Source: Candidatus Woesearchaeota archaeon (GTDB lineage Archaea; Nanobdellota; Nanobdellia; Woesearchaeales; SKGA01). From it: a DNA stretch of 39,989 nucleotides. The notes under the pieces were generated by a model. That model made no database searches. It was not told where the DNA came from and worked only from the letters and a program-made list of their open reading frames with translations. Shown here in pieces: positions 17,381 to 24,252 of the stretch (its first letter is position 1; every line of letters begins with the position of its first letter). Position numbers and translations under genes: made by a program. The stretch is from NCBI GenBank assembly GCA_007117735.1, contig SKGA01000047.1, forward strand, positions 1 to 39,989, read 5' to 3'.

Positions 17381-17509
17381 CTAATTACCCCCTCGTACAA
17401 TTGAATTAATATATTCAGACATCCGATTCCATTCTTCGAGTGTCATCCGTTCTTTAATAGGAGCAGTTAATCGAACACCTTTGCCCATATCAATAGTTAT
17501 TGTTTTCAT
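17381..17509 (-). CDS. Small ORF, 42 aa, first gene of palindrome-controlled operon
   Basis: Below the ORF track's length limit. It translates from the ATG at 17509 as MKTITIDMGKGVRLTAPIKE followed by a helical part (MTLEEWNRMSEYINSIVRGG) and stops at TAG 17381. The amphipathic pattern, the good junction (its end supplies the GGGGGT ribosome site of the next gene) and a TATA box TTTATATATTA about 28 bp upstream argue that it is real and leaderless. The beta-strand then helix pattern resembles small regulators or antitoxins only loosely, and I cannot name a family. Two perfect GTTACT-N4-AGTAAC palindromes flank its TATA box. Confidence 0.6.
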   Translation of the reverse strand: MKTITIDMGKGVRLTAPIKERMTLEEWNRMSEYINSIVRGGN

Positions 17510-17511
17510 GT

Positions 17512-17573
17512 GTTACTTATTAGTAACAAACTAATATATAAATGTTTCTATTTTGTAGTTACTCAACAGTAAC
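17512..17573. promoter_or_regulatory. Twin palindromic operators flanking a TATA box
   Basis: GTTACTTATTAGTAAC at 17512-17527 and GTTACTCAACAGTAAC at 17558-17573 are perfect 6+6 palindromes with identical arms and different 4-bp spacers, 46 bp apart centre to centre. The TATA box of the 42-aa gene (minus strand, 17533-17543) lies between them, and the first palindrome covers the expected transcription start. This is a strong operator layout for a dimeric repressor that could bridge both sites. Confidence 0.7.
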
Positions 17574-17679
17574 ACCAGATATTTAAAAAAAGAAGAACTA
17601 TTACAAAAAGTATCCCTAGGCTTTAAAGTTGGCCAAGAAGCAAATATGCGTCAATGAGGTCAAACGAGTTCCTAGGGAT
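17574..17679 (-). other. Inverted repeat after rnp4 (terminator or small structured RNA)
   Basis: Directly after the rnp4 stop (minus strand) comes ATCCCTAGG, then about 50 nt, then the perfect complement CCTAGGGAT (17613-17621) and a short T-run. A 9-bp stem could close a ~68-nt structure. I see no box C/D or ACA motifs and no tRNA shape, so it may be a 3'-UTR structure, a terminator or an unrecognised small RNA. Confidence 0.35.
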
Positions 17680-17964
17680 TCATCTATAACCAATTTTAGT
17701 AAGTTTCTTACAAGAAAAACACGTGTAAACCACATATCCTTTCTTAATACGCGTACGACAAGAAACTCCTGGAGTGAAAGGAGTATAACAATGTTTACAG
17801 AAAGAATGTTTCATCTCACGAGGTAAACGATACCGATACTTCATACTCACTCGACGAAGAAGAAAGACATACCGTTTTGCACGAGAAGGAAAAGAATACA
17901 AAGAAGAACGTAGTGCCTGAAATAATGAGATAAGATGTTCTTCAATGAGTTTTTTTGAAACCAT
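17680..17964 (-). CDS. rnp4: RNase P protein component 4 (Rpp21/Rpr2 family)
   Basis: A protein subunit of archaeal RNase P, which trims tRNA 5' leaders. The 94-residue protein has the helical N-terminus and then the Rpr2 zinc-ribbon core: RRVSMKYRYRLPREMKHSF, CKHC, TPGVSCRTRIKKGYVVYT and CFSCKKLTKIGY. The two CxxC pairs bind zinc. The length is close to other archaeal forms (100-120). The ATG at 17964 lies 29 bp from a symmetrical TATA box shared with the divergent PUA-protein gene. Confidence 0.9.
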   Translation of the reverse strand: MVSKKLIEEHLISLFQALRSSLYSFPSRAKRYVFLLRRVSMKYRYRLPREMKHSFCKHCYTPFTPGVSCRTRIKKGYVVYTCFSCKKLTKIGYR

Positions 17965-17986
17965 AAAGAAAGAAAAAAGGAAAGAA

Positions 17987-18000
17987 GTATTTAAAAATAC
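17987..18000. promoter_or_regulatory. Shared bidirectional TATA box (rnp4 / PUA protein)
   Basis: GTATTTAAAAATAC is almost a palindrome in a 56-bp divergent gap. Its centre is about 29 bp from the rnp4 ATG and 28 bp from the ATG at 18021. It repeats the layout seen at 8246-8257. Confidence 0.6.
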
Positions 18001-18020
18001 CCTTTACTTTCAAAAGAGAG

Positions 18021-18443
18021 ATGATTAATTTACAAGACGTCGCAAAAGAATTTGGAGCGACCTGCACCATTCCTGAAAAACACTGTAAAGAACTAAACAA
18101 TACACTATTTTTTCAACCAGTTACATTTCCCCCTTCTAAAGAAGAAGCAGTAGGTGGAGGAATTATTCTAGCAAAAAAAGAAAAAGAAAGAATTATCCCC
18201 TCATTTTATCTTCTTGAACATTTTGCAAAACAAATACCTGTGATAGAAGTAGATGAAAAAACCGCCTATCTCTTCACCTGCGGTCGAGATATTTTCAAAA
18301 AAAATGTCATTCTTCCAGCACCTCAAAAAAAATACATTGTGGTAAATGAACAAAAAGAAGTGTTAGGAGTAGTAAAAGAAGACCGAGCAATGTTAAAAAA
18401 TGTTCTTGATAGAGGAATTTTTCTTCGACAAGAACTTAGGTAA
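18021..18443 (+). CDS. PUA-domain protein (Nip7-like)
   Basis: A 140-residue protein whose C-terminal half has the PUA pattern: AYLFTCGRDIFKKNVI, then IVVNEQKEVLGVVKEDRAML and NVLDRGIFLRQE. The N-terminal ~75 residues could be a pre-PUA domain as in Nip7-type ribosome biogenesis factors, with a GGGIILAKKE turn. RNA binding in ribosome or tRNA maturation is inferred from the family. It is transcribed divergently from rnp4, and its end overlaps pgk by 8 nt (tail to tail). A start at 18021 fits the TATA spacing. Confidence 0.7.
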   Translation: MINLQDVAKEFGATCTIPEKHCKELNNTLFFQPVTFPPSKEEAVGGGIILAKKEKERIIPSFYLLEHFAKQIPVIEVDEKTAYLFTCGRDIFKKNVILPAPQKKYIVVNEQKEVLGVVKEDRAMLKNVLDRGIFLRQELR

Positions 18444-19575
18444 GGACTTCAAGACCAGGTAATTTCTTTCCAGAGAGTAATTGTAAACTAGCCCCTCCTC
18501 CTGTGCTTTTATGCGTAAATGAAAACGATCTTAACGCACTTACCGTATCTCCACCGCAAACAATAACAGTCTTATCAAGAATTGATCGTGCAACTGCTCT
18601 TGTTGCAGCATCAAAAGGTTTTACTTCAAACATACCCAAAGGACCATTCCAAACAATAGTTTGTGCAGATGATAAAATTTGAGAGAATAAACGAACAGAT
18701 TTTGGACCGATATCAAATCCTGCTTTTCGTTTTGGAAAAGAGAGTACATCAACAAAAGAAACATGTTCTTTTCTTTGAGAAACTGAAAAGGAGTCAAACT
18801 TCTTAAGCTTTGAATGACTAGTAACAGCAAAATCAACCGGCAAAACAATTTTTCTCGGATATTTTTCTAATAACTGTTTTGCTTTAGGAATCATTTCTTC
18901 TTCAACAAGACTAGTACCAGTCTCACCATCAAGAGCTCGCAAGAAAGTAAAAACGACAGCACCTCCTAATAGCACTTTATCAACCTTTTTAAGAAGAGAT
19001 TCTAATAAAGGAAGTTTATCAGCAATTTTTGCTGCTCCAAAAATAGCAACGACAGGTTGTTTATGACGAAGATGAACATACTTTTTTTCTTTTTGTAATA
19101 ATAAACCACCAGCACTAGGAAGAAGTTTTGGCAAGGCATAAACACTTGCATCTTTTCGATGAGCAGTTCCAAACGCATCACTTACATACACATCAGCATG
19201 GTTTGCTAATTGTCGAGCAAATGCAACACTTCCTTTTTTCTCCCCTTCAAAGAATCGAAGATTTTCAAGAAGAACAAGAGGTTGAGAACAAGAAGTGGAA
19301 ACATCTGTATGTAGATGAACTTTTTTCCCAAGAAGTTTTGTTAATCGTTTTGCAACAGGAGCTAAGCTAAGTGTTTGATCAACGCCTTTAGGGCGACCAA
19401 GATGACTAGCCATAATAATTTGTTTTGCACCTTTTTCTAATAAGAGTTGAATGGTTGGAAAAGCAGCTTTTATTCGAGCATCATCTTGAATAACACCATT
19501 ACGTAAAGGAACATTAAGATCTAGACGAAGAAACACACGTTTATTTTTTGGACGGAGACTCGCAATTGTTTTCAT
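18436..19575 (-). CDS. pgk: Phosphoglycerate kinase
   Basis: Interconverts 1,3-bisphosphoglycerate + ADP and 3-phosphoglycerate + ATP. Marks: VFLRLDLNVPLRNG, MASHLGRPKG, LENLRFFEGEKKGS, YVSDAFGTAHRKDAS, IVWNGPLGMFEV and the nucleotide loop VCGGDTVSAL with STGGGASLQLLSG. I use the ATG at 19575 (MKTIASLRPKN), preceded by AGGTGA at 6 nt, not the track start at 19617. The 379-residue length is somewhat short for archaeal PGK (about 400-410). It lies 4 nt after the winged-helix gene, whose TGA is part of the ribosome site. GAPDH, the preceding enzyme, is at 29334-30329 in this window. Confidence 0.96.
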   Translation of the reverse strand: MKTIASLRPKNKRVFLRLDLNVPLRNGVIQDDARIKAAFPTIQLLLEKGAKQIIMASHLGRPKGVDQTLSLAPVAKRLTKLLGKKVHLHTDVSTSCSQPLVLLENLRFFEGEKKGSVAFARQLANHADVYVSDAFGTAHRKDASVYALPKLLPSAGGLLLQKEKKYVHLRHKQPVVAIFGAAKIADKLPLLESLLKKVDKVLLGGAVVFTFLRALDGETGTSLVEEEMIPKAKQLLEKYPRKIVLPVDFAVTSHSKLKKFDSFSVSQRKEHVSFVDVLSFPKRKAGFDIGPKSVRLFSQILSSAQTIVWNGPLGMFEVKPFDAATRAVARSILDKTVIVCGGDTVSALRSFSFTHKSTGGGASLQLLSGKKLPGLEVLT

Positions 19576-19579
19576 GATT

Positions 19580-19876
19580 TCACCTGTTTTTAAAATGTGC
19601 AACAACACGTTTGTCAAGTTGCACTCCTTCTTTTGAACGTAATGAGTAATAAACCTTTCTACTTACTGAACCCCAAGAAAAATCTCCTTCTTCTTCAACC
19701 ACTTCTTTAGAGAATTGTTCAACAGCTTCTCCTCGTTCTAATTGATAATAAACATTTCGCTGACTAACAGGACCAAATAATTGTAAATAATGTTTGTGAG
19801 CTTGATAAGCAGTTAATGAACCTGCAACAAAAAGAATCTCAGCAAGACGTTGACGAACAATACTTTTCTTAGGCAT
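19580..19876 (-). CDS. Winged-helix-like DNA-binding protein upstream of pgk
   Basis: A 98-residue basic protein. MPKKSIVRQRLAEILFVAGS followed by LTAYQAHKHYLQLFGPVSQRNVYYQLERG reads as a winged helix, with the recognition helix around VSQRNVYYQL, and then a beta wing (RKVYYSLRSKEG). No exact family was recognised. Being co-transcribed with pgk and placed behind the palindromic element, it could be a local regulator of glycolysis or of itself. TATA ATTTATATG is about 28 bp before the ATG (leaderless). The repeat element A begins about 17 bp above that TATA box. Confidence 0.65.
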   Translation of the reverse strand: MPKKSIVRQRLAEILFVAGSLTAYQAHKHYLQLFGPVSQRNVYYQLERGEAVEQFSKEVVEEEGDFSWGSVSRKVYYSLRSKEGVQLDKRVVAHFKNR

Positions 19877-19920
19877 GTACAGATCAAAGAAAAGAACACA
19901 TATAAATGTTAGTAAAAAAT

Positions 19921-20018
19921 AGTTAACGACAAAAGTTTAGCATACTAATTGTTTGTTGTTAACTGATTAGTATAGTCAATGATAAGTCGTTTACGATAGT
20001 GGTTGTTTATCATTAACT
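19921..20018. repeat. Tandem hairpin-forming palindromes A and B upstream of the wHTH-pgk promoter
   Basis: Copy A (19921-19964) pairs AGTTAACGACAAA with TTTGTTGTTAACT around a loop that itself pairs TTAG-CATA-CTAA. Copy B (19974-20018) pairs AGTCAATGATAA with TTATCATTAACT around TTAC-GATA-GTGG. Both end in TTAACTGATTAG. Stems are kept while arm bases change together, which argues for selection on the palindrome. A third copy is at 27824-27867 before leuS. The placement just above a TATA box suggests an operator or upstream activating element. Confidence 0.75.
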
Positions 20019-20031
20019 GATTAGTTCATAA

Positions 20032-20060
20032 AAAAATAAGGTAAAAAACCCCTTATTTTT
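20032..20060 (-). terminator. Hairpin terminator after the rpoN operon / repeat flank
   Basis: AAAAATAAGG and CCTTATTTTT form a perfect 10-bp stem with a 9-nt loop. Read on the minus strand, it is T-rich after the stem. A related but less perfect hairpin follows repeat copy C (27881-27912), so it may be part of the same repeat unit. Confidence 0.5.
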
Positions 20061-20312
20061 GTTATTCACTAATAAACGAAAAAAATAAAATAAGAAATGC
20101 ATTAGTTTTGTCGTTTACTAAAAATACAACAAACATGAAAAAAGAAGAGAAAAAAGGCAAAAATGCCTCAAAGAAAAAAATTAATATTTCTTAAAAGAAT
20201 AACAAAAGTTAACAAGAAAAGCTAAAGTTTTTTAAAATGTTAACCTGAGTCGACAAAAAAAATACATTAGCGTTTTTTAAAGTGTTAACAACAATTAACA
20301 ATAAAAAACACG
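20061..20312. repeat. AT-rich intergenic region with ~45-bp direct repeats and GTTAAC sites
   Basis: No gene is seen. The block GCTAAAGTTTTTTAAAATGTTAAC (20221-20244) recurs as TTAGCGTTTTTTAAAGTGTTAAC (20267-20289) and, in part, as GCTAGTGTTTTTTAAA (20312-20327), which runs into the rpoN stop codon. The spacing is 45-46 bp. GTTAAC also occurs at 20208. A small hairpin GGCA-AAAA-TGCC lies at about 20157-20168. On the minus strand this is the 3' flank of rpoN. Function unknown. Confidence 0.5.
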
Positions 20313-20510
20313 CTAGTGTTTTTTAAATCCTGCAGACGTGTCTGCGAGATCAACATGACCAAGAAGAACACTTCGGCAACAATACCGTTCAAGACCTAAA
20401 TCATCAAGAACTGCTTTTGTTTCTTCGCCAGCAGCAATTCGTTCTTTATATGACTCCCAAAGGTGACCTACAGGTTTTCCGCAACTGAAACATCGAACAG
20501 GAATTATCAT
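20313..20510 (-). CDS. rpoN: DNA-directed RNA polymerase subunit N (Rpb10)
   Basis: Small zinc-binding RNAP subunit that helps assemble the D-L platform. The 65-residue protein shows the complete signature: [15 protein letters not shown], then [22 protein letters not shown]. CxxC plus the CC pair form the zinc site. The tail ([10 protein letters not shown]) is normal in length. GAGGTG lies before the ATG, next to the S9 stop. It is the last gene of the S13-to-RpoN operon. Confidence 0.97.
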   Translation of the reverse strand: MIIPVRCFSCGKPVGHLWESYKERIAAGEETKAVLDDLGLERYCCRSVLLGHVDLADTSAGFKKH

Positions 20511-20520
20511 CTAAAACACC

Positions 20521-20916
20521 TCATCGGTAAGACTTCTGTCGTTTACTCCGCGCACTTCCTTGAGTGTTCGGTTTACGAACTTCTTTCCGTCGTACATCAG
20601 CAACTAAAAGTTGTCGATCATAATTTAAAAAGATCTCTTTGAGTTTTTCATGTTTTTCTGCTAAAGCTTTTGCAATTGCAAGTCGTGCAGCTTCGGTTTG
20701 ACCCATAAAACCACCGCCACTTACAGAAACAGCAATATCTACTTTAGAAGCGGCATCTCCTGCTAAAATAAGAGGTTCAGATAATTTTAATCGAGCTAAA
20801 GCCGGTTCATACACATCAAGTGAAAGACCGTTAATAAGTACTTTACCTGTACCAGCAGATAACGTTGCTCGTGCAACTGCACTTTTTCGTTTTCCGGTTG
20901 TTTGAATTACTTTCAT
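20521..20916 (-). CDS. rps9: 30S ribosomal protein S9 (uS9)
   Basis: Small-subunit protein whose C-terminal tail reaches the P-site tRNA. Signature parts: [56 protein letters not shown] (the ending KSYR is typical). I use the ATG at 20916, which has AGGTGATG about 5 nt upstream; the track start at 20925 is a GTG inside that ribosome site. The L13 stop TAG lies within the same site, so translation is coupled. 131 residues. Confidence 0.97.
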   Translation of the reverse strand: MKVIQTTGKRKSAVARATLSAGTGKVLINGLSLDVYEPALARLKLSEPLILAGDAASKVDIAVSVSGGGFMGQTEAARLAIAKALAEKHEKLKEIFLNYDRQLLVADVRRKEVRKPNTQGSARSKRQKSYR

Positions 20917-20925
20917 GATCATCAC

Positions 20926-21333
20926 CTAAATATGTTTAAGAACTTCACCAACTGTTGTAAATTTTAAGTTTGGTAATTTTGCTACTTGAGCTTGTTCTAA
21001 TGTCACTGGTTTTACGTCTTTAAATTCTTCAGGAACACCTGAATAACAAAGAACTCGTTTGAACGCTGCAGCTCCTTTTTGTTGTTTGTAAGGAAGCATC
21101 CCTCGAATAACTCTTCGAACGTATCGATCAGGCATCCGTGTAATAAACGGACCTTTTGCAGGAGTACCTCGATCACGAGCATTTTTAATTCTTGCAAGGA
21201 CTTCGTCTCGTTTTCCTGAAATAACAGCTTTATCCGCATTAATAACTCGGACTTCTTCACCAAGAAGAGCTTGTTTTGCAGCAAAAGTTGCGAATCGTCC
21301 TAAAATTAGTTTTTCTGCATCAATTACGATCAT
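20926..21333 (-). CDS. rpl13: 50S ribosomal protein L13 (uL13)
   Basis: Large-subunit assembly protein, 135 residues, the usual archaeal size. Marks: VIDAEKLILGRFATFAAKQAL, VINADKAVISGKRDEV, FITRMPDRYVRRVIRGMLPY and AFKRVLCYSGVPEEF. GGGGTAG overlaps the L18e stop and precedes the ATG by a few nt. It sits between L18e and S9 as in most archaea. Confidence 0.97.
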   Translation of the reverse strand: MIVIDAEKLILGRFATFAAKQALLGEEVRVINADKAVISGKRDEVLARIKNARDRGTPAKGPFITRMPDRYVRRVIRGMLPYKQQKGAAAFKRVLCYSGVPEEFKDVKPVTLEQAQVAKLPNLKFTTVGEVLKHI

Positions 21334-21338
21334 TTTAA

Positions 21339-21695
21339 CTACCCCATAATTCGTACGCCTTTCGCGTCAGGATTTTTCTTCATTAAATCCTCTATTGAGA
21401 GTACTTCACCTTTTTGAGATAAAATTTTCTCTCGTGCGCTGTCAGAGAATTGCAATGCTGCAACTGTTAATTTTTTTGAAATAACACCGCTACCAAGAAC
21501 TTTTCCTGGTACGATGATAATATCTCCATCATTAGCATAACGTTCTAATTTGAACACATTGACTTCTCGTTTTTGCCGCGTAGGTTTATGTAACTCTACA
21601 GCGACTCGCTTCCACAAAGGACGTTCCTTTGATACAGCTAAAGTTTTGAGAGCCTGAATCAGGCTTTCCACTTGATTGTTTTTGATTCTTTTCAT
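21339..21695 (-). CDS. rpl18e: 50S ribosomal protein L18e (eL18)
   Basis: Archaeal/eukaryotic large-subunit protein related to L15. Marks: RPLWKRVAVELHKPTRQKRE, NVFKLERYANDGDIIIVPGKV, LGSGVISKKLTVAALQFS and the ending ADAKGVRIMG-like NPDAKGVRIMG. The track start at 21776 would run through the tRNA-Leu gene and must be wrong. The ATG at 21695 (MKRIKNNQVESLI) gives 118 residues, the usual size, with GTGAT upstream. Confidence 0.96.
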   Translation of the reverse strand: MKRIKNNQVESLIQALKTLAVSKERPLWKRVAVELHKPTRQKREVNVFKLERYANDGDIIIVPGKVLGSGVISKKLTVAALQFSDSAREKILSQKGEVLSIEDLMKKNPDAKGVRIMG

Positions 21696-21725
21696 TTCAA
21701 TCACATGGTTATATTTTATATATGA

Positions 21726-21808
21726 TGTGGGTGACGTGGTTCGAACACGCGCAGGCATAAGCCACTCGGCCCTCAACCGAGCCCGTTTGACCGCTCCGGC
21801 ACACCCAC
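21726..21808 (-). tRNA. tRNA-Leu(GAG)
   Basis: Class II tRNA read on the minus strand. Acceptor GTGGGTG/CACCCAC, anticodon arm CTCGG-TTGAGGG-CCGAG with anticodon GAG, variable arm GGC-TTAT-GCC, T arm GCGTG-TTCGAAC-CACGT, discriminator A as expected for Leu. No CCA is encoded. It lies 9 nt after the rpoD stop and 30 nt before L18e with no promoter of its own that I can see, so it is probably cut out of the operon transcript. This position is common in archaea. Confidence 0.95.
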
Positions 21809-21817
21809 AATAATCAT

Positions 21818-22591
21818 CTATAGTTCTTTAACAAGTTTTTCAAACGTTGTTAGTTGACCTTCAAATGCAGTAATTGCTTGAAGGACGATGTCATTTGCAC
21901 GTAATGCGCCGAAACTTTCTACAGTAAATCGAAACGCATCTGTATTGTAAGTAATATCTACAACATCTGGATGTACGTTTGCACACGCATCAACTAATTG
22001 CGGTGTGGAAATCTTTTTTACATCAATTGTGCCATCAGCTGCGAAAATTTGAGGAGGATAATCTCCTCGAATGTCGTCAACTAATAATTTGTTATTTACT
22101 TTGATAACTGGTTCATAAGAGTACCAAATTAATCCTGGACTCCATTTAGAGTGAGTATTTCCCGTACCTAAAACAGCAGTTGCTTCAAGTTCTAAGGATT
22201 GCCCTTCTAACAGTTTAACAAGTAAGGTATCACCATACACTGGTTGTACAGCAGGATCTTTACTCAGCAAATCTTTCGCATAAACGTTTTTAGGACCTTC
22301 TACTTGCAAAGAAAGTTTAAGTTCATACTCTGGACTTGCAATCCGTTCTTCACCTTTTGGAGTTAATTTGTAGGAATCAAGATCTGTTTTCAAAACAACA
22401 AGGCCTAATCGATGAGCAATAATTTCATCGTATAAAACACTATCATTTTTGAAAATAGTAACATCTTCAATCGCCATGGTAGGAACTTCTCCCATCATTA
22501 ATCGTCGAAGAGCATTTGCATACGCTACATCAACACCTTCAAGAGTGAACGTCATGTTTTCGTCAGATTGTGAATGAACAGTAATTTTCAT
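21818..22591 (-). CDS. rpoD: DNA-directed RNA polymerase subunit D (Rpb3)
   Basis: The alpha-like assembly subunit of archaeal RNAP. Marks: VDVAYANALRRLMMGEVPTM, AIEDVTIFKNDSVLYDEIIA, HRLGLVVL and WSPGLIWYSYEPVIKV. The central ferredoxin-like insert found in some archaea is absent in form: there is no CxxCxxC cluster, so no Fe-S centre is expected. I use the ATG at 22591 (MKITVHSQ) after AGGTGATG; the track start at 22600 is a GTG within that site. 257 residues. Confidence 0.96.
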   Translation of the reverse strand: MKITVHSQSDENMTFTLEGVDVAYANALRRLMMGEVPTMAIEDVTIFKNDSVLYDEIIAHRLGLVVLKTDLDSYKLTPKGEERIASPEYELKLSLQVEGPKNVYAKDLLSKDPAVQPVYGDTLLVKLLEGQSLELEATAVLGTGNTHSKWSPGLIWYSYEPVIKVNNKLLVDDIRGDYPPQIFAADGTIDVKKISTPQLVDACANVHPDVVDITYNTDAFRFTVESFGALRANDIVLQAITAFEGQLTTFEKLVKEL

Positions 22592-22600
22592 TTGCATCAC

Positions 22601-22996
22601 CTAAACTCGTCTTCCTCGTTTACCGCCTTTCTTTCGACATCCGCCGTGAGGGATAGGAGTAACATCTTCGATAAAACCAATTCGAAGACCCATTCGAGAA
22701 AGAGCTCGAACTGCTGCTTGACTTCCAGGACCTGGATTCATAGGACCATTGTGGCCTCCAGGTGCTCGAACTTTGATATGTAAACCGGAAATTCCTTTTT
22801 CACGAGCAACTTCTGCAGCTTTTTTAGCAGCAGTCATTGCGGCAGTAGGACTTGATTCTAAACGGTGACTTTTTACAACTTGTCCACCGCTTGCTAAAGC
22901 AAGAGTTTCAGTTCCAGTAATATCAGTAATATGAATTATGGTGTTATTGTAACTTGCAAAAATATGAGCTACGCCCCATCGAACATCTGATTTCAT
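22601..22996 (-). CDS. rps11: 30S ribosomal protein S11 (uS11)
   Basis: Platform protein of the small subunit, 131 residues. Marks: [59 protein letters not shown] and the ending [20 protein letters not shown]. Its ATGA overlaps the S4 stop. Typical member with nothing odd. Confidence 0.97.
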   Translation of the reverse strand: MKSDVRWGVAHIFASYNNTIIHITDITGTETLALASGGQVVKSHRLESSPTAAMTAAKKAAEVAREKGISGLHIKVRAPGGHNGPMNPGPGSQAAVRALSRMGLRIGFIEDVTPIPHGGCRKKGGKRGRRV

Positions 22997-23649
22997 TGTT
23001 CATCACCTTTTTCTTCGCTAGATTCTTCATCAGCTGGAGATTCTTCAGAAGATTCTTCTTTTGCAACTTCTTCATTAGAAGATGCAGCTTCTTTTTCTAC
23101 TTCTTTTTTCTTAGTAGAAAGTTCTTCAAGTCGTTCTTTACTTGCCCGTTCAGGGTGATCTTCGCTAAAAAGAGAAGAGGAAACAGCAAAAGAAACAGAT
23201 GCTTCATCCTTTACAGTAATAAGATGACTTGGAGAAGTAATCTTTATTCCATTTACTAAAACATGACCATGTACAATAAACTGTCGTGCTTGATTTGGTG
23301 AACGTGCTAAGCCTTTCTTTAGTAAAACACTTTGCAATCGTCGCTCAAGAACATCACTTACAGTTAAACCAAGAATAACATCAAAAGTAACATCTCCTTT
23401 TGCAAGACCTAGTTCTTTTACTCGTCGGTATAAGTGCTGAGTCTCAACTTCAACCTGAGAACCGCTTAAAGCGATTAATTTTTTAGCTTGACTTTTAAAT
23501 TTCTTTAAAAGAGTCTCGGCTTTCCAAATTTCTTTCTTGGAACGAGTACCAAATTGTTTTTCATAAGCTTTCTCTTCTTCAATTCTTGATTTAATCCAAG
23601 GATGAGAAGGGGTTTCATATTTTTTTCGAATACGTTTAGGATCTCCCAT
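22993..23649 (-). CDS. rps4: 30S ribosomal protein S4 (uS4) with acidic tail
   Basis: Primary 16S-binding protein. The N-terminal part reads [20 protein letters not shown], and the S4 RNA-binding domain has [20 protein letters not shown]. At 218 residues it is 40 or more longer than common archaeal S4 (about 170-180). The extra part is an acidic, Glu/Ser-rich C-terminal tail ([20 protein letters not shown]), probably disordered. The stop overlaps the S11 start by 4 nt. Confidence 0.96.
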   Translation of the reverse strand: MGDPKRIRKKYETPSHPWIKSRIEEEKAYEKQFGTRSKKEIWKAETLLKKFKSQAKKLIALSGSQVEVETQHLYRRVKELGLAKGDVTFDVILGLTVSDVLERRLQSVLLKKGLARSPNQARQFIVHGHVLVNGIKITSPSHLITVKDEASVSFAVSSSLFSEDHPERASKERLEELSTKKKEVEKEAASSNEEVAKEESSEESPADEESSEEKGDEQ

Positions 23650-23659
23650 TTTTAACTAC

Positions 23660-24121
23660 CTACTTTCTTACCGTTTTTTTCTTCTTAACAGCCGCTGCTT
23701 TCCCTTTATTTCTTCGGAAATTAGACTGAGTTCGCTGTCCTCGAACAGGTAGTCTCCATTGGTGTCGTAGACCAATATATGACTTTACTTTCTTTGCTCG
23801 TTTAAGATCTTGATCTTGAGTGAAATCTAAATCAGATAAGGTTAAATGCATATCTTCTCCAGTTTCATAATCTCGTTGTCGGTTGAGAACATAAGCCGGC
23901 ATTCCTGCTGCTTTAGGATCTTCAACAATCTTTTCAACAACAGTGACTTCTTTATCAGAAAGTTCCCCTGTTTTTTTCATGTAATCGATTTGAGCGAGTA
24001 CACAAACCATTCGTGCAAAATTCTCGCCAATTCCTTTGATCTTTTGTAAAGAGAGAAATAAAGGTTTCTCCCCTGCTAGATCAGTATTACCTACTCGTAC
24101 AATATGTCTAAAGTCTGCCAT
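23660..24121 (-). CDS. rps13: 30S ribosomal protein S13 (uS13)
   Basis: Head protein contacting the P-site tRNA and L5/L11 bridges. Marks: FRHIVRVGNTDLAGEKPL, LQKIKGIGENFARMVC, SYIGLRHQWRLPVRGQRTQS and the KK-rich end. The track start at 24181 adds 20 poorly fitting residues. I prefer the ATG at 24121 (MADFRHIV), 153 residues. It is the first gene of the long minus-strand operon through rpoN. Confidence 0.96.
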   Translation of the reverse strand: MADFRHIVRVGNTDLAGEKPLFLSLQKIKGIGENFARMVCVLAQIDYMKKTGELSDKEVTVVEKIVEDPKAAGMPAYVLNRQRDYETGEDMHLTLSDLDFTQDQDLKRAKKVKSYIGLRHQWRLPVRGQRTQSNFRRNKGKAAAVKKKKTVRK

Positions 24122-24252
24122 TTTGAATATCACATTAATTTTATACTCAACCCCACGGAGAAAGAAAGTTCGTTCCCTCAACGCGTTAACTCGGGATGAG
24201 TTATTAACTCAACTAAGAAAAGAAAAGCAACATCCTTTATAAATATTGCGAG
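24122..24252 (-). promoter_or_regulatory. Leader and promoter region of the S13-RpoN operon
   Basis: TTTATAAATATT near 24242 would start transcription around 24216, leaving a ~95-nt leader. The 5' part of that leader holds overlapping inverted repeats: TAACTC-GGGAT-GAGTTA (24187-24203) and GAGTT-ATT-AACTC (24198-24210), which cannot both form. A second TATA-like TATAAAATTA lies near 24141, only about 20 bp before the ATG. Autoregulation by a ribosomal protein is possible. Confidence 0.4.

Noticed and set aside
17613-17679. Box C/D sRNA after rnp4
   Set aside because: GATGAAT near the stop is not a proper box C and there are no CTGA boxes at the needed places; left as an unnamed inverted repeat.
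20136-20195. 19-aa Lys-rich ORF on the plus strand in the intergenic gap
   Set aside because: No ribosome site or placed TATA box; composition follows the A-rich DNA.
19921-20327. CRISPR array in the repeat-rich gap
   Set aside because: Repeats are few, diverged and of two kinds, spacers are not unique regular segments, and no cas genes are near.
21696-21776. N-terminal extension of L18e in the ORF track
   Set aside because: It would translate the tRNA-Leu gene; the ATG at 21695 gives the normal length.
22954-23259. 101-aa plus-strand ORF over S4
   Set aside because: Phe/Arg-rich shadow of the acidic, Lys-rich S4 tail on the other strand; no homology and fully inside rps4.
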